Part shown: positions 29,432-36,599 of the stretch, piece after piece
Layout of the letters: each line of letters starts with the position of its first letter
Position numbering within the stretch: position 1 is the stretch's first letter
Source of the DNA: a virus
IMG/VR virus record: IMGVR_UViG_3300040810_000367
Location: 1 to 44,487 of that record
DNA length: 44,487 nucleotides
Reading direction: 5' to 3' (one strand)
The notes under the pieces: model-generated
What the model saw: only the letters and a program-made list of their open reading frames with translations
Databases searched by the model: none
Told to the model about the DNA's origin: nothing
Position numbers and translations under genes: made by a program

Positions 29432-30832
29432 ATGGTTGATCGTTCAGACACTAGTAGAGACAACACCACACAATACGAACATCCACAGGAAACAAACCTA
29501 CTTAACCTGCATAAAGCCATGGAATATAATCCATCAGGGCAACCTGTTATGCGTATTAAAAACTCCACTGGTCCAGGCGACGAAGGCGGACTAACTTCCA
29601 AAGGTAGACAAAAAGTAAGTCCTTATGAAACTGTGTTCTTTAACACATTCCAATTTGGTACCGAAACTGACGTATGGGAGACTGATGTAACAGGCACTGG
29701 CAGCGCAACTCATGTACCAGCCAGCAGTCAAGTACAGTTGAGCATCGCTGGAGACAGTGGCGATAAAGTTATTAGACAAACTCTTCTCGTACAAAGATAT
29801 GTTCCAGGAAGAACCAGCACAGTGAGTTTTGCTATCACAATTGGAGCTCCTGTAGAAGGTATTCGCAAAAGATGGGGAATGTTCGATCAAAATGGCGATG
29901 GCTTTTGGTTTGAAGACAGTGGAGTGTGGGTAGATGGTGCTCCAGTTTATAACTGCACAGTATCAAACGGCGGCGCTGACATTGTAACTCCAAGAAGTGC
30001 TTGGAATGGCGACAAACTTGACGGCACTACAGCAAGTGGTCTCACCGCAGACGCAACCAAGCTACAGTTAGTCAGCTTTGAATATGAATGGTATGGCGCA
30101 GGTGAAGTTAAGTTTGGTTTTGTAATTGATGGTGCAACTCGTGTTGTGCATCGACACCGAACTGCCAACAGATATACCGATCCTTGGGCAAAGACTCCTT
30201 TTCTTCCAGTTAGAATGGAAATAGAAGCACTGACTACAGTAGCAGGTGGACCATTCACAATGCTTCAAGGATCCAATAGTGTGATCTCAGAAGGCACAGT
30301 GGGTAAACTTGGTATTGCACAAAACATCAGCGCACCTTTTTATGGTACACGGATGTCAAGTGCCTTGACCAACGCAGGAAGTTCAGACAATTGGTATCCA
30401 GTTTTAAGTATCAGATTAAAGTCAACAGCACTGAACGGAATCGTTCTTCCAACCTTCTTCCAGGTTGCTACCATTGACAACACCAACGTCTTTTATAAAC
30501 TAGTGCGTAATCCCACAATACCTGCTGAAGTCACAGCAGGAGCGTCAGGACCGCAACCTTGGCTAGATGTTCCGGATCCAGATGCGTTTACACAATATCA
30601 GACATATATTACTCCAGCTAATATCACAGTTGCCAATCATGGTGAAAGTCTTGATAGTGGATTTATCATTACTGGTGGTGGTGGCGCAGGTGTTCGATTA
30701 GATCGAGATACAGCATATCAGATAGGTCGATCTTCGCTTGGTACAGTCAGCGATGTATTCACCATCCTGTGTGCTTCAAACGGCACGGGTAAAGACGCAC
30801 TGGCATCATTCACTTGGATTGAACAGCGTTAA
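29432..30832 (+). CDS. Virion structural protein, probable fibre/tail component
   Basis: 466 residues, beta-rich and poor in Cys and Lys. The N-terminal 60 residues are polar (NLLNLHKAMEYNPSGQPVM), then a jelly-roll-like region (VFFNTFQFGTETDVWETDV) and long stretches with conserved-looking motifs RWGMFDQNGDGFWFED (about 145-160) and a Gly-rich C-terminal domain (FIITGGGGAGVRLDR). I recall this RWG.FD..NG.FF.. pattern in structural proteins of cyanophages and other large phages. Receptor binding or fibre base is possible. Last gene of its late unit. Confidence 0.65.
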   Translation: MVDRSDTSRDNTTQYEHPQETNLLNLHKAMEYNPSGQPVMRIKNSTGPGDEGGLTSKGRQKVSPYETVFFNTFQFGTETDVWETDVTGTGSATHVPASSQVQLSIAGDSGDKVIRQTLLVQRYVPGRTSTVSFAITIGAPVEGIRKRWGMFDQNGDGFWFEDSGVWVDGAPVYNCTVSNGGADIVTPRSAWNGDKLDGTTASGLTADATKLQLVSFEYEWYGAGEVKFGFVIDGATRVVHRHRTANRYTDPWAKTPFLPVRMEIEALTTVAGGPFTMLQGSNSVISEGTVGKLGIAQNISAPFYGTRMSSALTNAGSSDNWYPVLSIRLKSTALNGIVLPTFFQVATIDNTNVFYKLVRNPTIPAEVTAGASGPQPWLDVPDPDAFTQYQTYITPANITVANHGESLDSGFIITGGGGAGVRLDRDTAYQIGRSSLGTVSDVFTILCASNGTGKDALASFTWIEQR

Positions 30833-30835
30833 ATA

Positions 30836-30864
30836 TAGACGTTAGAGTAAAAAGGTAGTATAAT
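30836..30864 (+). promoter_or_regulatory. Sigma70-like promoter giving a leaderless start
   Basis: TAGACG (30836-30841), 17-bp spacer, TATAAT (30859-30864), then 6 nt to ATG 30871. Confidence 0.65.
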
Positions 30865-30870
30865 ACACAG

Positions 30871-32628
30871 ATGTTTCTAGGTATCCTTACATTATTAGTT
30901 GCCCTTTGTATATCTGGCATTGCGGCGTACTATAGTATTATTGGTTTAACTGCTATCTTTGCAGCAGCCTTTGTGCCTATTGTTCTAATGGGCAGTGTAC
31001 TAGAAGTTGGTAAGATCCTAACAACTGTATGGCTACATCAGAACTGGAATCGTGCGCCTAAGATTATACGTGCCTACTTAACCGGGGCGGTTATAGTGCT
31101 TATGTTTATTACAAGCATGGGTGTGTTTGGTTTCCTAAGTAAGAGTCATATTGAACAGGCTAGTGTAGGCGCAGAACAGATTGCACTTGCAGAAGCTATT
31201 GACGAAAAGATGGCTAGGTCAGAAGCCAAAATCAAACGCTGGCAAGAAAACATACAGGATTTAAACAAGGGCGAAACTGGTGGTCGAATCGACAGTCTCA
31301 TTACCCGAGAGCAACAGCGTATTAAGGATGCTAATGCTAGACTACAACCACAGATAGATGCTGAGAACGCTAAGATACCTGGGCTACGCAGCCAAGCACA
31401 AACAGAGATTGGTCAGCAGGAAAAGCGCCTAGTTGATGCACAGAAACGTGCAGAGGCTAGTATTAAAGTAGCACAGGACGAACTTACAAGACTAGACAAT
31501 GATGTAGAAGCATACACCAAGCAGGGTACTACAGGGTCAAGTGGATTGTTTAGCAGTTCAACAGACAACGTTGCTAAGGGTGCTGAACTAAGAGCTAGAC
31601 AAAAGCCAGAGCGTGATAAACTACAGGCTGACATTGACCAAGCCAAAGCAAATGAACTAACCATTGCTAGTAGAGTGCAGGCAGAGATTCGTGCAATCAA
31701 CGGTCGTCTAGCAGCTAGTATTAAAGAAGTTGAAGCACGTATTGCCACTATTCGCAAGAGCGTTGAACCAACAGTAAAGAGTGCTAACGACAATATTGCA
31801 CGTTACACACTTGAAGCAGGCAATGCTAATAAAGGTGTAGACACACGTATTGCTGATATTGAGAAACTAATAGAAGCTGAACAGCCAGTTATTGATCAGC
31901 TACGAGAAGAGAAGTTTGTATTTGAGAAAAAGTACAGACAGTTTGAAGCAGAAGTAGGCCCAGTAAAATACATCGCAGAACTTATCTATGGCGCAGCAGA
32001 TAAGACATTATTAGAAGAAGCGGTGCGTTGGGTGATAATTATAATAGTAGCAGTTTTTGATCCACTTGCTGTATGTTTAGTTCTTGCTGGTACAATGACT
32101 ATATCATGGTGGAGACAGGACAGAGGCAAAAACGTCAAACGTAAAGTGGTACGAGTTGACGACCCTAGATTAGAGGAACTTGAAATGAAACTAGGCCAAC
32201 ATAATGACATTCTCGGTGAACTTGAGAAACTACTAGATGACAATCTAGGTAAGATGGATCCTGCAGAGTATGCAAAACTCAAAGCAGAATATGACAGCAT
32301 GGTGCAAGAACGTGACACACTTGCAGCCTCCCTCGCAGAAGCAAAAGCAGAGTCAGATGGTCTAGTTGACAAGGTTGTTGCTACTGAGGCAGAGCGTGAT
32401 GCACTTGCTAAACGTTTAGATGATGTTGCCGCTGGCAGTACAGCATTTGAAGCACGTATTGAGGAACTATTAAAGCGTATTGCAGATCTCGAAGCAGAAG
32501 TTGAACGTAGAGATGCAGTGGTACTAAAAATGGCTGAAAAGTATCAGCTAGTAGAAAAAGACAGTTTTGGTGATGATCTAGTTGCCGCAGCTAACACCAC
32601 GGAAGCAGAAGAAACAAAAAATACCTAA
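30871..32628 (+). CDS. Large membrane coiled-coil protein
   Basis: 585 residues: three N-terminal membrane spans (about 3-20, 24-41, 68-88), a long charged coiled coil (about 95-370), a fourth span pair (about 385-412, WVIIIIVAVFDPLAVCLVLAG) and a second coiled coil to the end. Similar membrane/coiled-coil proteins of about this layout occur throughout T4-like marine phages, as I recall; none has a proven function. The topology puts coiled coils in one compartment, like a scaffold tethered to the inner membrane; an early promoter suggests a role in takeover rather than in the virion. Confidence 0.68.
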   Translation: MFLGILTLLVALCISGIAAYYSIIGLTAIFAAAFVPIVLMGSVLEVGKILTTVWLHQNWNRAPKIIRAYLTGAVIVLMFITSMGVFGFLSKSHIEQASVGAEQIALAEAIDEKMARSEAKIKRWQENIQDLNKGETGGRIDSLITREQQRIKDANARLQPQIDAENAKIPGLRSQAQTEIGQQEKRLVDAQKRAEASIKVAQDELTRLDNDVEAYTKQGTTGSSGLFSSSTDNVAKGAELRARQKPERDKLQADIDQAKANELTIASRVQAEIRAINGRLAASIKEVEARIATIRKSVEPTVKSANDNIARYTLEAGNANKGVDTRIADIEKLIEAEQPVIDQLREEKFVFEKKYRQFEAEVGPVKYIAELIYGAADKTLLEEAVRWVIIIIVAVFDPLAVCLVLAGTMTISWWRQDRGKNVKRKVVRVDDPRLEELEMKLGQHNDILGELEKLLDDNLGKMDPAEYAKLKAEYDSMVQERDTLAASLAEAKAESDGLVDKVVATEAERDALAKRLDDVAAGSTAFEARIEELLKRIADLEAEVERRDAVVLKMAEKYQLVEKDSFGDDLVAAANTTEAEETKNT

Positions 32629-32651
32629 GGGTACCTAATTCAGTAGACGCC

Positions 32652-32948
32652 ATGTTAGGTGCCCTTGATATTGACAAGGCAGCAGAAGTACAGTTTGGTG
32701 TAGAGTTTCCCAGAGGGAATAAGGGTGATATTTTTGTTAGAGTAGATTTCTTACCTAACAAAATCTATCGTTTCACAGGCGATAGATGGATTGAAATACC
32801 CAAAACCTATACACAAACTTACTTGGACAATAACGAATACATTGAACATTTAGCACGTGAACTAGCTGCTAAGAGAATGGAAATCGACGACCTAACACCA
32901 GAGGAACAAGACGAAGTTGCCAAATATCTTAGTAACCGTAGTAACTGA
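32652..32948 (+). CDS. Conserved phage protein of unknown function
   Basis: 98 residues, MLGALDIDKAAEVQFGVEFP..., with GDIFVRVDFLPNKIYRFTGDRWIEI as a short beta sheet followed by a helical acidic C-terminus. No clear Shine-Dalgarno sequence; it probably depends on read-through from the 30871 gene. It overlaps the next gene by 32 nt. Confidence 0.55.
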   Translation: MLGALDIDKAAEVQFGVEFPRGNKGDIFVRVDFLPNKIYRFTGDRWIEIPKTYTQTYLDNNEYIEHLARELAAKRMEIDDLTPEEQDEVAKYLSNRSN

Positions 32949-33279
32949 ACCTGATTTATATTTTAATGAACAGCCCTGCTTTCTTATAATAGGAGATGAA
33001 GTTTACAGTAAAAACTTCGCAGAGTTCCTTAGTAACTACTCCGAAAACACTACAGTCTACGTAGGCAACAGTTCAAATGAACTAAGTTGGTTAATGACAG
33101 TTTATGCACAATGTACCGCGGTTATACTTGATGCAGGATATAATGACTTTTTGACAGGTCTTTTTATTGACAAACCAAAGACACACTATTACAATAGTAA
33201 GAACAATGTAGATTGTGTAAATATCAATCGCATTGAAGACCCAATGGATTTTATTACAAATTGGGTCGTTAATAATTGA
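32917..33279 (+). CDS. Conserved phage protein of unknown function
   Basis: 120 residues with a TTG start at 32917, the only good start codon before the conserved core; the start is therefore uncertain. The sequence alternates strands and helices (ILVTVVTEPDLYF, CFLIIGDEVYS, TAVILDAGYNDFLTG), like a small Rossmann-type protein, with no catalytic motif seen. I recall similar proteins next to S21 in T4-like marine phages. It ends 7 bp before rpsU. Confidence 0.55.
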   Translation: MPNILVTVVTEPDLYFNEQPCFLIIGDEVYSKNFAEFLSNYSENTTVYVGNSSNELSWLMTVYAQCTAVILDAGYNDFLTGLFIDKPKTHYYNSKNNVDCVNINRIEDPMDFITNWVVNN

Positions 33280-33286
33280 GGAAATT

Positions 33287-33529
33287 ATGGCACAAGATAG
33301 AGAATTTCGTAACGAATTTCGTAAACGCGGATTATGCGTAGAAGTAAAGAATAACAACATCAATCGTGCTTGGCGTAAGCTAAAGCGTCTATTACAAGAT
33401 GAAGGTGTTAACCAAGAACTACGTGAACGCCAGTATTACGAAAAGCCCAGCGCAAAGCGCAAGCGTAAAAAGGCTATGGCTAAGAAGCGTTGGGAAAAGA
33501 AGCGTCAACAGATTGAAGCCAACTGGTAA
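33287..33529 (+). CDS. rpsU: Ribosomal protein bS21
   Basis: 80 residues from ATG 33287 with GAGGAAA upstream. VKNNNINRAWRKLKRLLQDE followed by NQELRERQYYEKPSAKRKRKK is plainly bS21, including the basic C-terminal helix. bS21 sits near the anti-Shine-Dalgarno end of 16S rRNA and affects initiation. Phage-encoded S21 is known in marine phages, particularly of SAR11. Supplying it late could bias ribosomes toward phage mRNAs, which matters here because many phage messages seem to be leaderless. Confidence 0.95.
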   Translation: MAQDREFRNEFRKRGLCVEVKNNNINRAWRKLKRLLQDEGVNQELRERQYYEKPSAKRKRKKAMAKKRWEKKRQQIEANW

Positions 33530-33536
33530 TCAATAG

Positions 33537-33567
33537 TTGACAAAATACATAAAATTGTGTATAAATA
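33537..33567 (+). promoter_or_regulatory. Composite promoter: TTGACA-N17-TATAAATA
   Basis: TTGACA (33537-33542) and TATAAA (33560-33565) form a good sigma70 promoter, and the same -10 reads TATAAATA (33560-33567), a perfect late box. The hsp20 gene could be transcribed both early and late. Confidence 0.7.
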
Positions 33568-33572
33568 TATAT

Positions 33573-33597
33573 GTAACATGCCGAAGTCGGGTGTTAC
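33573..33597 (+). promoter_or_regulatory. 5'-terminal hairpin of the hsp20 mRNA
   Basis: GTAACA..CCGA-AG-TCGG..TGTTAC, a two-part stem that begins at the predicted transcription start. It does not include the ribosome site at 33621-33626, so it is more likely a stabiliser than a simple thermometer. Confidence 0.5.
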
Positions 33598-33633
33598 GTA
33601 AAGTATATCTTGCTTATTAAAAGGAGAAATGCA

Positions 33634-34056
33634 ATGAATACACTCACAACTCTTGACATCCCTACACTACATCGTAACTTTATTGGCATCGATCGACTAT
33701 TAGATCGTATGGCATATAATGTGGCACAGGATGGATACCCACCCTACAATATTATCCAGGAATCAGAAGACCGATTCGTTATCGAGCTTGCAGTAGCAGG
33801 CATCGATGAGGATGCTATTGACGTCACTGAACATCAGGGAGTTCTTACTGTAGAAGCAAAGAACAAAACTGAAAGCGATGAAACAAACTACCTACATAAA
33901 GGTATTAGCACACGCCGCTTTAAGCGTACATTTACACTTGCAGAGCATGTTTATGTGCAAAGCGCAGATGTAAAGAATGGTATTCTTAGCATCGTGCTAG
34001 AACGTGACATCCCAGAAGAGATGAAACCACGTTCAATCCCAGTTAAATTTGGGTAA
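33634..34056 (+). CDS. hsp20: Small heat shock protein (Hsp20/alpha-crystallin)
   Basis: 140 residues from ATG 33634; AAGGAG 8 nt upstream decides it over the in-frame 33610 start. The alpha-crystallin domain runs from YNIIQESEDRFVIELAVAG to GILSIVLERDIPEE, with FKRTFTLAEHV as the central strands and a C-terminal I-P-V motif (RSIPVKF) for oligomer assembly, as in IbpA. Hsp20 is a core auxiliary gene of marine T4-like phages, holding partly folded proteins during heavy capsid synthesis. Confidence 0.95.
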   Translation: MNTLTTLDIPTLHRNFIGIDRLLDRMAYNVAQDGYPPYNIIQESEDRFVIELAVAGIDEDAIDVTEHQGVLTVEAKNKTESDETNYLHKGISTRRFKRTFTLAEHVYVQSADVKNGILSIVLERDIPEEMKPRSIPVKFG

Positions 34057-34059
34057 ATA
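34052..34059 (+). promoter_or_regulatory. Late promoter box GGTAAATA
   Basis: Overlaps the hsp20 stop. Predicted start about 34065, at the base of the next hairpin. Confidence 0.55.
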
Positions 34060-34063
34060 CAGT

Positions 34064-34087
34064 GTAGGGGGAGGCAACTCCCCCTAC
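34064..34087 (+). promoter_or_regulatory. Perfect 10-bp hairpin with GCAA tetraloop at the 5' end of clpS mRNA
   Basis: GTAGGGGGAG-GCAA-CTCCCCCTAC. No T-tract follows, so it is not a normal terminator, although it could help end the hsp20 message. The GNRA loop makes it very stable. Confidence 0.7.
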
Positions 34088-34106
34088 TAACCCTAATGGA
34101 GTTAGA

Positions 34107-34409
34107 ATGGAAGATACAAAGACTACACTAGATCTAAAGAGTGTGCTGAATATCGATCCACCAAGGGATTTTAAAGTCATTTATATGAATGACGATGTAA
34201 CAACATTTGACTTTGTAAGTGGCAGTCTCGTAAGAATTTTCGATTATGATGAAGATCCAGCACAACAAAAAGCAGTAGAAATCAACAACAACGGTAGCGG
34301 AGTTGTTGCACTACTACCTTTTGAGATCGCAGAACAAAAAGGTGTAGAAGTTTTATTGGCTGCACGTAATCACGGTTACCCACTTCAAGTTCGTATCGAA
34401 CAAGAATAA
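34107..34409 (+). CDS. ClpS-like protease adaptor
   Basis: 100 residues. DFKVIYMNDDVTTFDFVSGSL matches the ClpS core with N28-D29, which bind the N-terminal amino group of substrates, and FEIAEQKGVEVLLAARNHGYPL matches the C-terminal half. At the place of the invariant His of ClpS (V-H-x-x-G) this protein has E58-I-N60-N-N, so the second ligand of the N-degron pocket is changed. The N-terminal extension that activates ClpAP is short but present. It may divert or block host ClpAP. GGAG is 6 nt before the ATG. Confidence 0.85.
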   Translation: MEDTKTTLDLKSVLNIDPPRDFKVIYMNDDVTTFDFVSGSLVRIFDYDEDPAQQKAVEINNNGSGVVALLPFEIAEQKGVEVLLAARNHGYPLQVRIEQE

Positions 34410-34410
34410 T

Positions 34411-34439
34411 TTGCATTAATCAACTAACCATAGTATAAT
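34411..34439 (+). promoter_or_regulatory. Sigma70-like promoter giving a leaderless start
   Basis: TTGCAT (34411-34416), 17-bp spacer, perfect TATAAT (34434-34439), then 7 nt to ATG 34447. Confidence 0.72.
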
Positions 34440-34446
34440 ATCAATT

Positions 34447-35517
34447 ATGAGAATAGAAAACGACTTAAAGTTGGATTATTCTAATGTCCTACTGCGTCCG
34501 AAGCGCAGCACATTAGGCAGCAGAAAATCTGTTGATCTAACTAGAACCTATACATTTAGAAATAGCAAACAACAGTATAAAGGTATTCCTATTATGGCTG
34601 CTAACATGGATGGTGTTGGCACATGGGATATGAATGACGTGCTAGCCAAACAAGGCATGCTTACCGCTATTGTAAAACACTATCCTATTGCAACACAAGT
34701 TGAGCACTTTAATCATCCAGGGAGCGACTTTGCTGTTTACAGCATGGGCATTACAGAAGATGATCTTGCTAAGTTTCGTGCGGTAAACTCGGGTGCTACG
34801 ATCAAATATGTTTGCATTGATGTTGCCAATGGCTACAGTGAACGCTTTATTGATTTTGTAGCAAAATTTAGAGAAGAGTTCCCAGACAAAGTTATCATGG
34901 CAGGTAACGTTGTCACAGGAGACATCACAGAAGAATTAATACTACGCGGTGCAGATATTGTCAAAGTGGGCATTGGTCCTGGCAGTGTTTGTACTACGAG
35001 AATTCAAACAGGTGTTGGCTATCCGCAGTTGAGTGCTGTTATGGAATGTGCAGACGCAGCTCACGGTTTGGGTGGACATATCATTGCTGATGGTGGCTGT
35101 ACATGTCCTGGTGACGTTAGTAAAGCGTTCGCAGGTGGCGCTGATTTTGTAATGCTAGGCGGTATGCTAGCAGGACATGATGAAGGCGGCGGCGAAGTAA
35201 CTACCAAATACTACCGTGAAGGTGAGATCGACGAAGACGGTAATTGGGTACTAGAGGAGCGTAAGTTTGTAGAGTTCTATGGTATGAGTTCAGAAGCTGC
35301 AAACGAAAAGCACTTTGGTGGACTTAAAGAGTATCGCAGTAGTGAAGGTAGAGAAGTTCTAGTACCTTACAAAGGCGAAGTAGCAGATACAGTACAAGAT
35401 CTGCTAGGTGGTATTCGCAGCACCTGCACTTATGTTGGAGCAAAACGTCTCAAGGATATTTCAAAGTGTGCAACATTTATCCGTTGTACAGACACACACA
35501 ATAGGACTTATGAATGA
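34447..35517 (+). CDS. guaC: GMP reductase
   Basis: 356 residues that can be aligned by eye over nearly the full length with E. coli Gua[21 protein letters not shown] at the N-terminus, [26 protein letters not shown], the catalytic loop [18 protein letters not shown] with C182, and [11 protein letters not shown]. No CBS domains, as expected for a reductase rather than IMP dehydrogenase. It converts GMP to IMP with NADPH. A leaderless early transcript is predicted. The purpose may be to rebalance purine pools from host RNA breakdown toward adenine nucleotides in an AT-rich phage. Confidence 0.95.
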   Translation: MRIENDLKLDYSNVLLRPKRSTLGSRKSVDLTRTYTFRNSKQQYKGIPIMAANMDGVGTWDMNDVLAKQGMLTAIVKHYPIATQVEHFNHPGSDFAVYSMGITEDDLAKFRAVNSGATIKYVCIDVANGYSERFIDFVAKFREEFPDKVIMAGNVVTGDITEELILRGADIVKVGIGPGSVCTTRIQTGVGYPQLSAVMECADAAHGLGGHIIADGGCTCPGDVSKAFAGGADFVMLGGMLAGHDEGGGEVTTKYYREGEIDEDGNWVLEERKFVEFYGMSSEAANEKHFGGLKEYRSSEGREVLVPYKGEVADTVQDLLGGIRSTCTYVGAKRLKDISKCATFIRCTDTHNRTYE

Positions 35518-35858
35518 GTTTAAATCAAATTGATCCGGATCGTAGACTCTGGATGTATGATGGTATGGGTAACAAGGTTTACAAGGGCGACTACAATCAG
35601 CCGTATGATGGAATTGACCTAGAGAAACTACTTGTTATCCTCATGGAAGAGTGCGGTGAACTAACGCAACGTTGCAGTAAAGTATTGCGACATGGTGCTG
35701 GCCACAAACAGATGCAGGATATTCACGAAGAAGCAGCAGATGTAAAATGTCTTATGGATATCCTAATTGCAGAAGACTTTCTAAACGAAACGGAAATTGA
35801 CAGACTCGCAGAACTGAAGAAGCAACGACTAATTAAGCGAGGGTTTGTTAGCAAATGA
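35514..35858 (+). CDS. MazG-like all-alpha NTP pyrophosphohydrolase
   Basis: 114 residues with E46-x-x-E49 ([11 protein letters not shown]) and E73-x-x-D76 (HEEAADVKC), the magnesium-binding pattern of MazG/dUTPase-2-like enzymes. MazG-like genes are typical of T4-like marine phages. It could remove non-canonical or alarmone nucleotides or hydrolyse dNTPs. ATGA overlaps join it to guaC and to the next gene. Confidence 0.85.
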   Translation: MSLNQIDPDRRLWMYDGMGNKVYKGDYNQPYDGIDLEKLLVILMEECGELTQRCSKVLRHGAGHKQMQDIHEEAADVKCLMDILIAEDFLNETEIDRLAELKKQRLIKRGFVSK

Positions 35859-36589
35859 CAAGTATTTTCCCTCATCTAGATGATGTGCTGGCCCTAAAAA
35901 GACTTAAACTCAATACCGATCCTATTGCTGTCAGTTGTTATATGCATGACAACAGACTAACAAACTATACAGAGGTTTTTACGTATGCTGACCTAGATCA
36001 AAGTGTAAAACGTTTGGGTCCGATTACTACACTTTTACTTGCAGCAACTAAAGACAAATATCAAAAACAAGCACAAGAAATACGCAACTACTATTCTCAA
36101 AAATTCACAATGATGTTGATGCGTAGTACTAATCCGCATACACTTACACGGTTCAGGAAACAATTATTAGAGTTTCTAACATTTACTGATAATGAATTTA
36201 CTATGGATCATGTGGGTATGATTGCAAGTCTACCTCGCATGTATAAAGAAGACAGTATACTAGAAGATCTTAAAGATTGTTTCAACAACAGTCCGTGGGA
36301 AGATAGAGAACCACACGGTAAAGAAATAGAACTTGATCTTACCTATGTAGATCATCATTCCAAGCGAGCATTTAGACACGCAGGTCATATTAAAGATGAA
36401 TGGTTGTGTTACTGGTGTCACGACGAGAATGACAGGCTATATATGATCGAAATGGATTATAGTTGTCCTTTTCGTAACTTCTGGGCTAACACTATTGAAC
36501 ATACGTTTCGTATTAAAGGCTCTCCTATTAAACACGAAGCAAAAGATGGTATGCGATATTATACACTAGTGGATTGGCAGATTTTATAA
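35855..36589 (+). CDS. Hypothetical protein of the guaC operon
   Basis: 244 residues, [20 protein letters not shown]..., largely helical in the first half (EIRNYYSQKFTMMLMRSTN) and rich in His, Tyr and Trp in the second (DEWLCYWCHDENDRLYMIEM). A C-x-W-C-H element is present but no standard zinc finger. Coupled by ATGA to the MazG-like gene. Not recognised. Confidence 0.55.
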   Translation: MTSIFPHLDDVLALKRLKLNTDPIAVSCYMHDNRLTNYTEVFTYADLDQSVKRLGPITTLLLAATKDKYQKQAQEIRNYYSQKFTMMLMRSTNPHTLTRFRKQLLEFLTFTDNEFTMDHVGMIASLPRMYKEDSILEDLKDCFNNSPWEDREPHGKEIELDLTYVDHHSKRAFRHAGHIKDEWLCYWCHDENDRLYMIEMDYSCPFRNFWANTIEHTFRIKGSPIKHEAKDGMRYYTLVDWQIL

Positions 36590-36592
36590 ATA
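36585..36592 (+). promoter_or_regulatory. Late promoter TATAAATA, leaderless geometry
   Basis: Overlaps the upstream stop; 7 nt to ATG 36600. Confidence 0.62.
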
Positions 36593-36599
36593 CTGTACT

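Noticed and set aside
34064-34087. Intrinsic terminator after hsp20
   Set aside because: The stem is strong but there is no T-tract, and it lies just after a late promoter; treated as a 5' leader hairpin.
34447-35517. IMP dehydrogenase (GuaB) as the identity
   Set aside because: No CBS domains and the sequence follows GuaC almost end to end.
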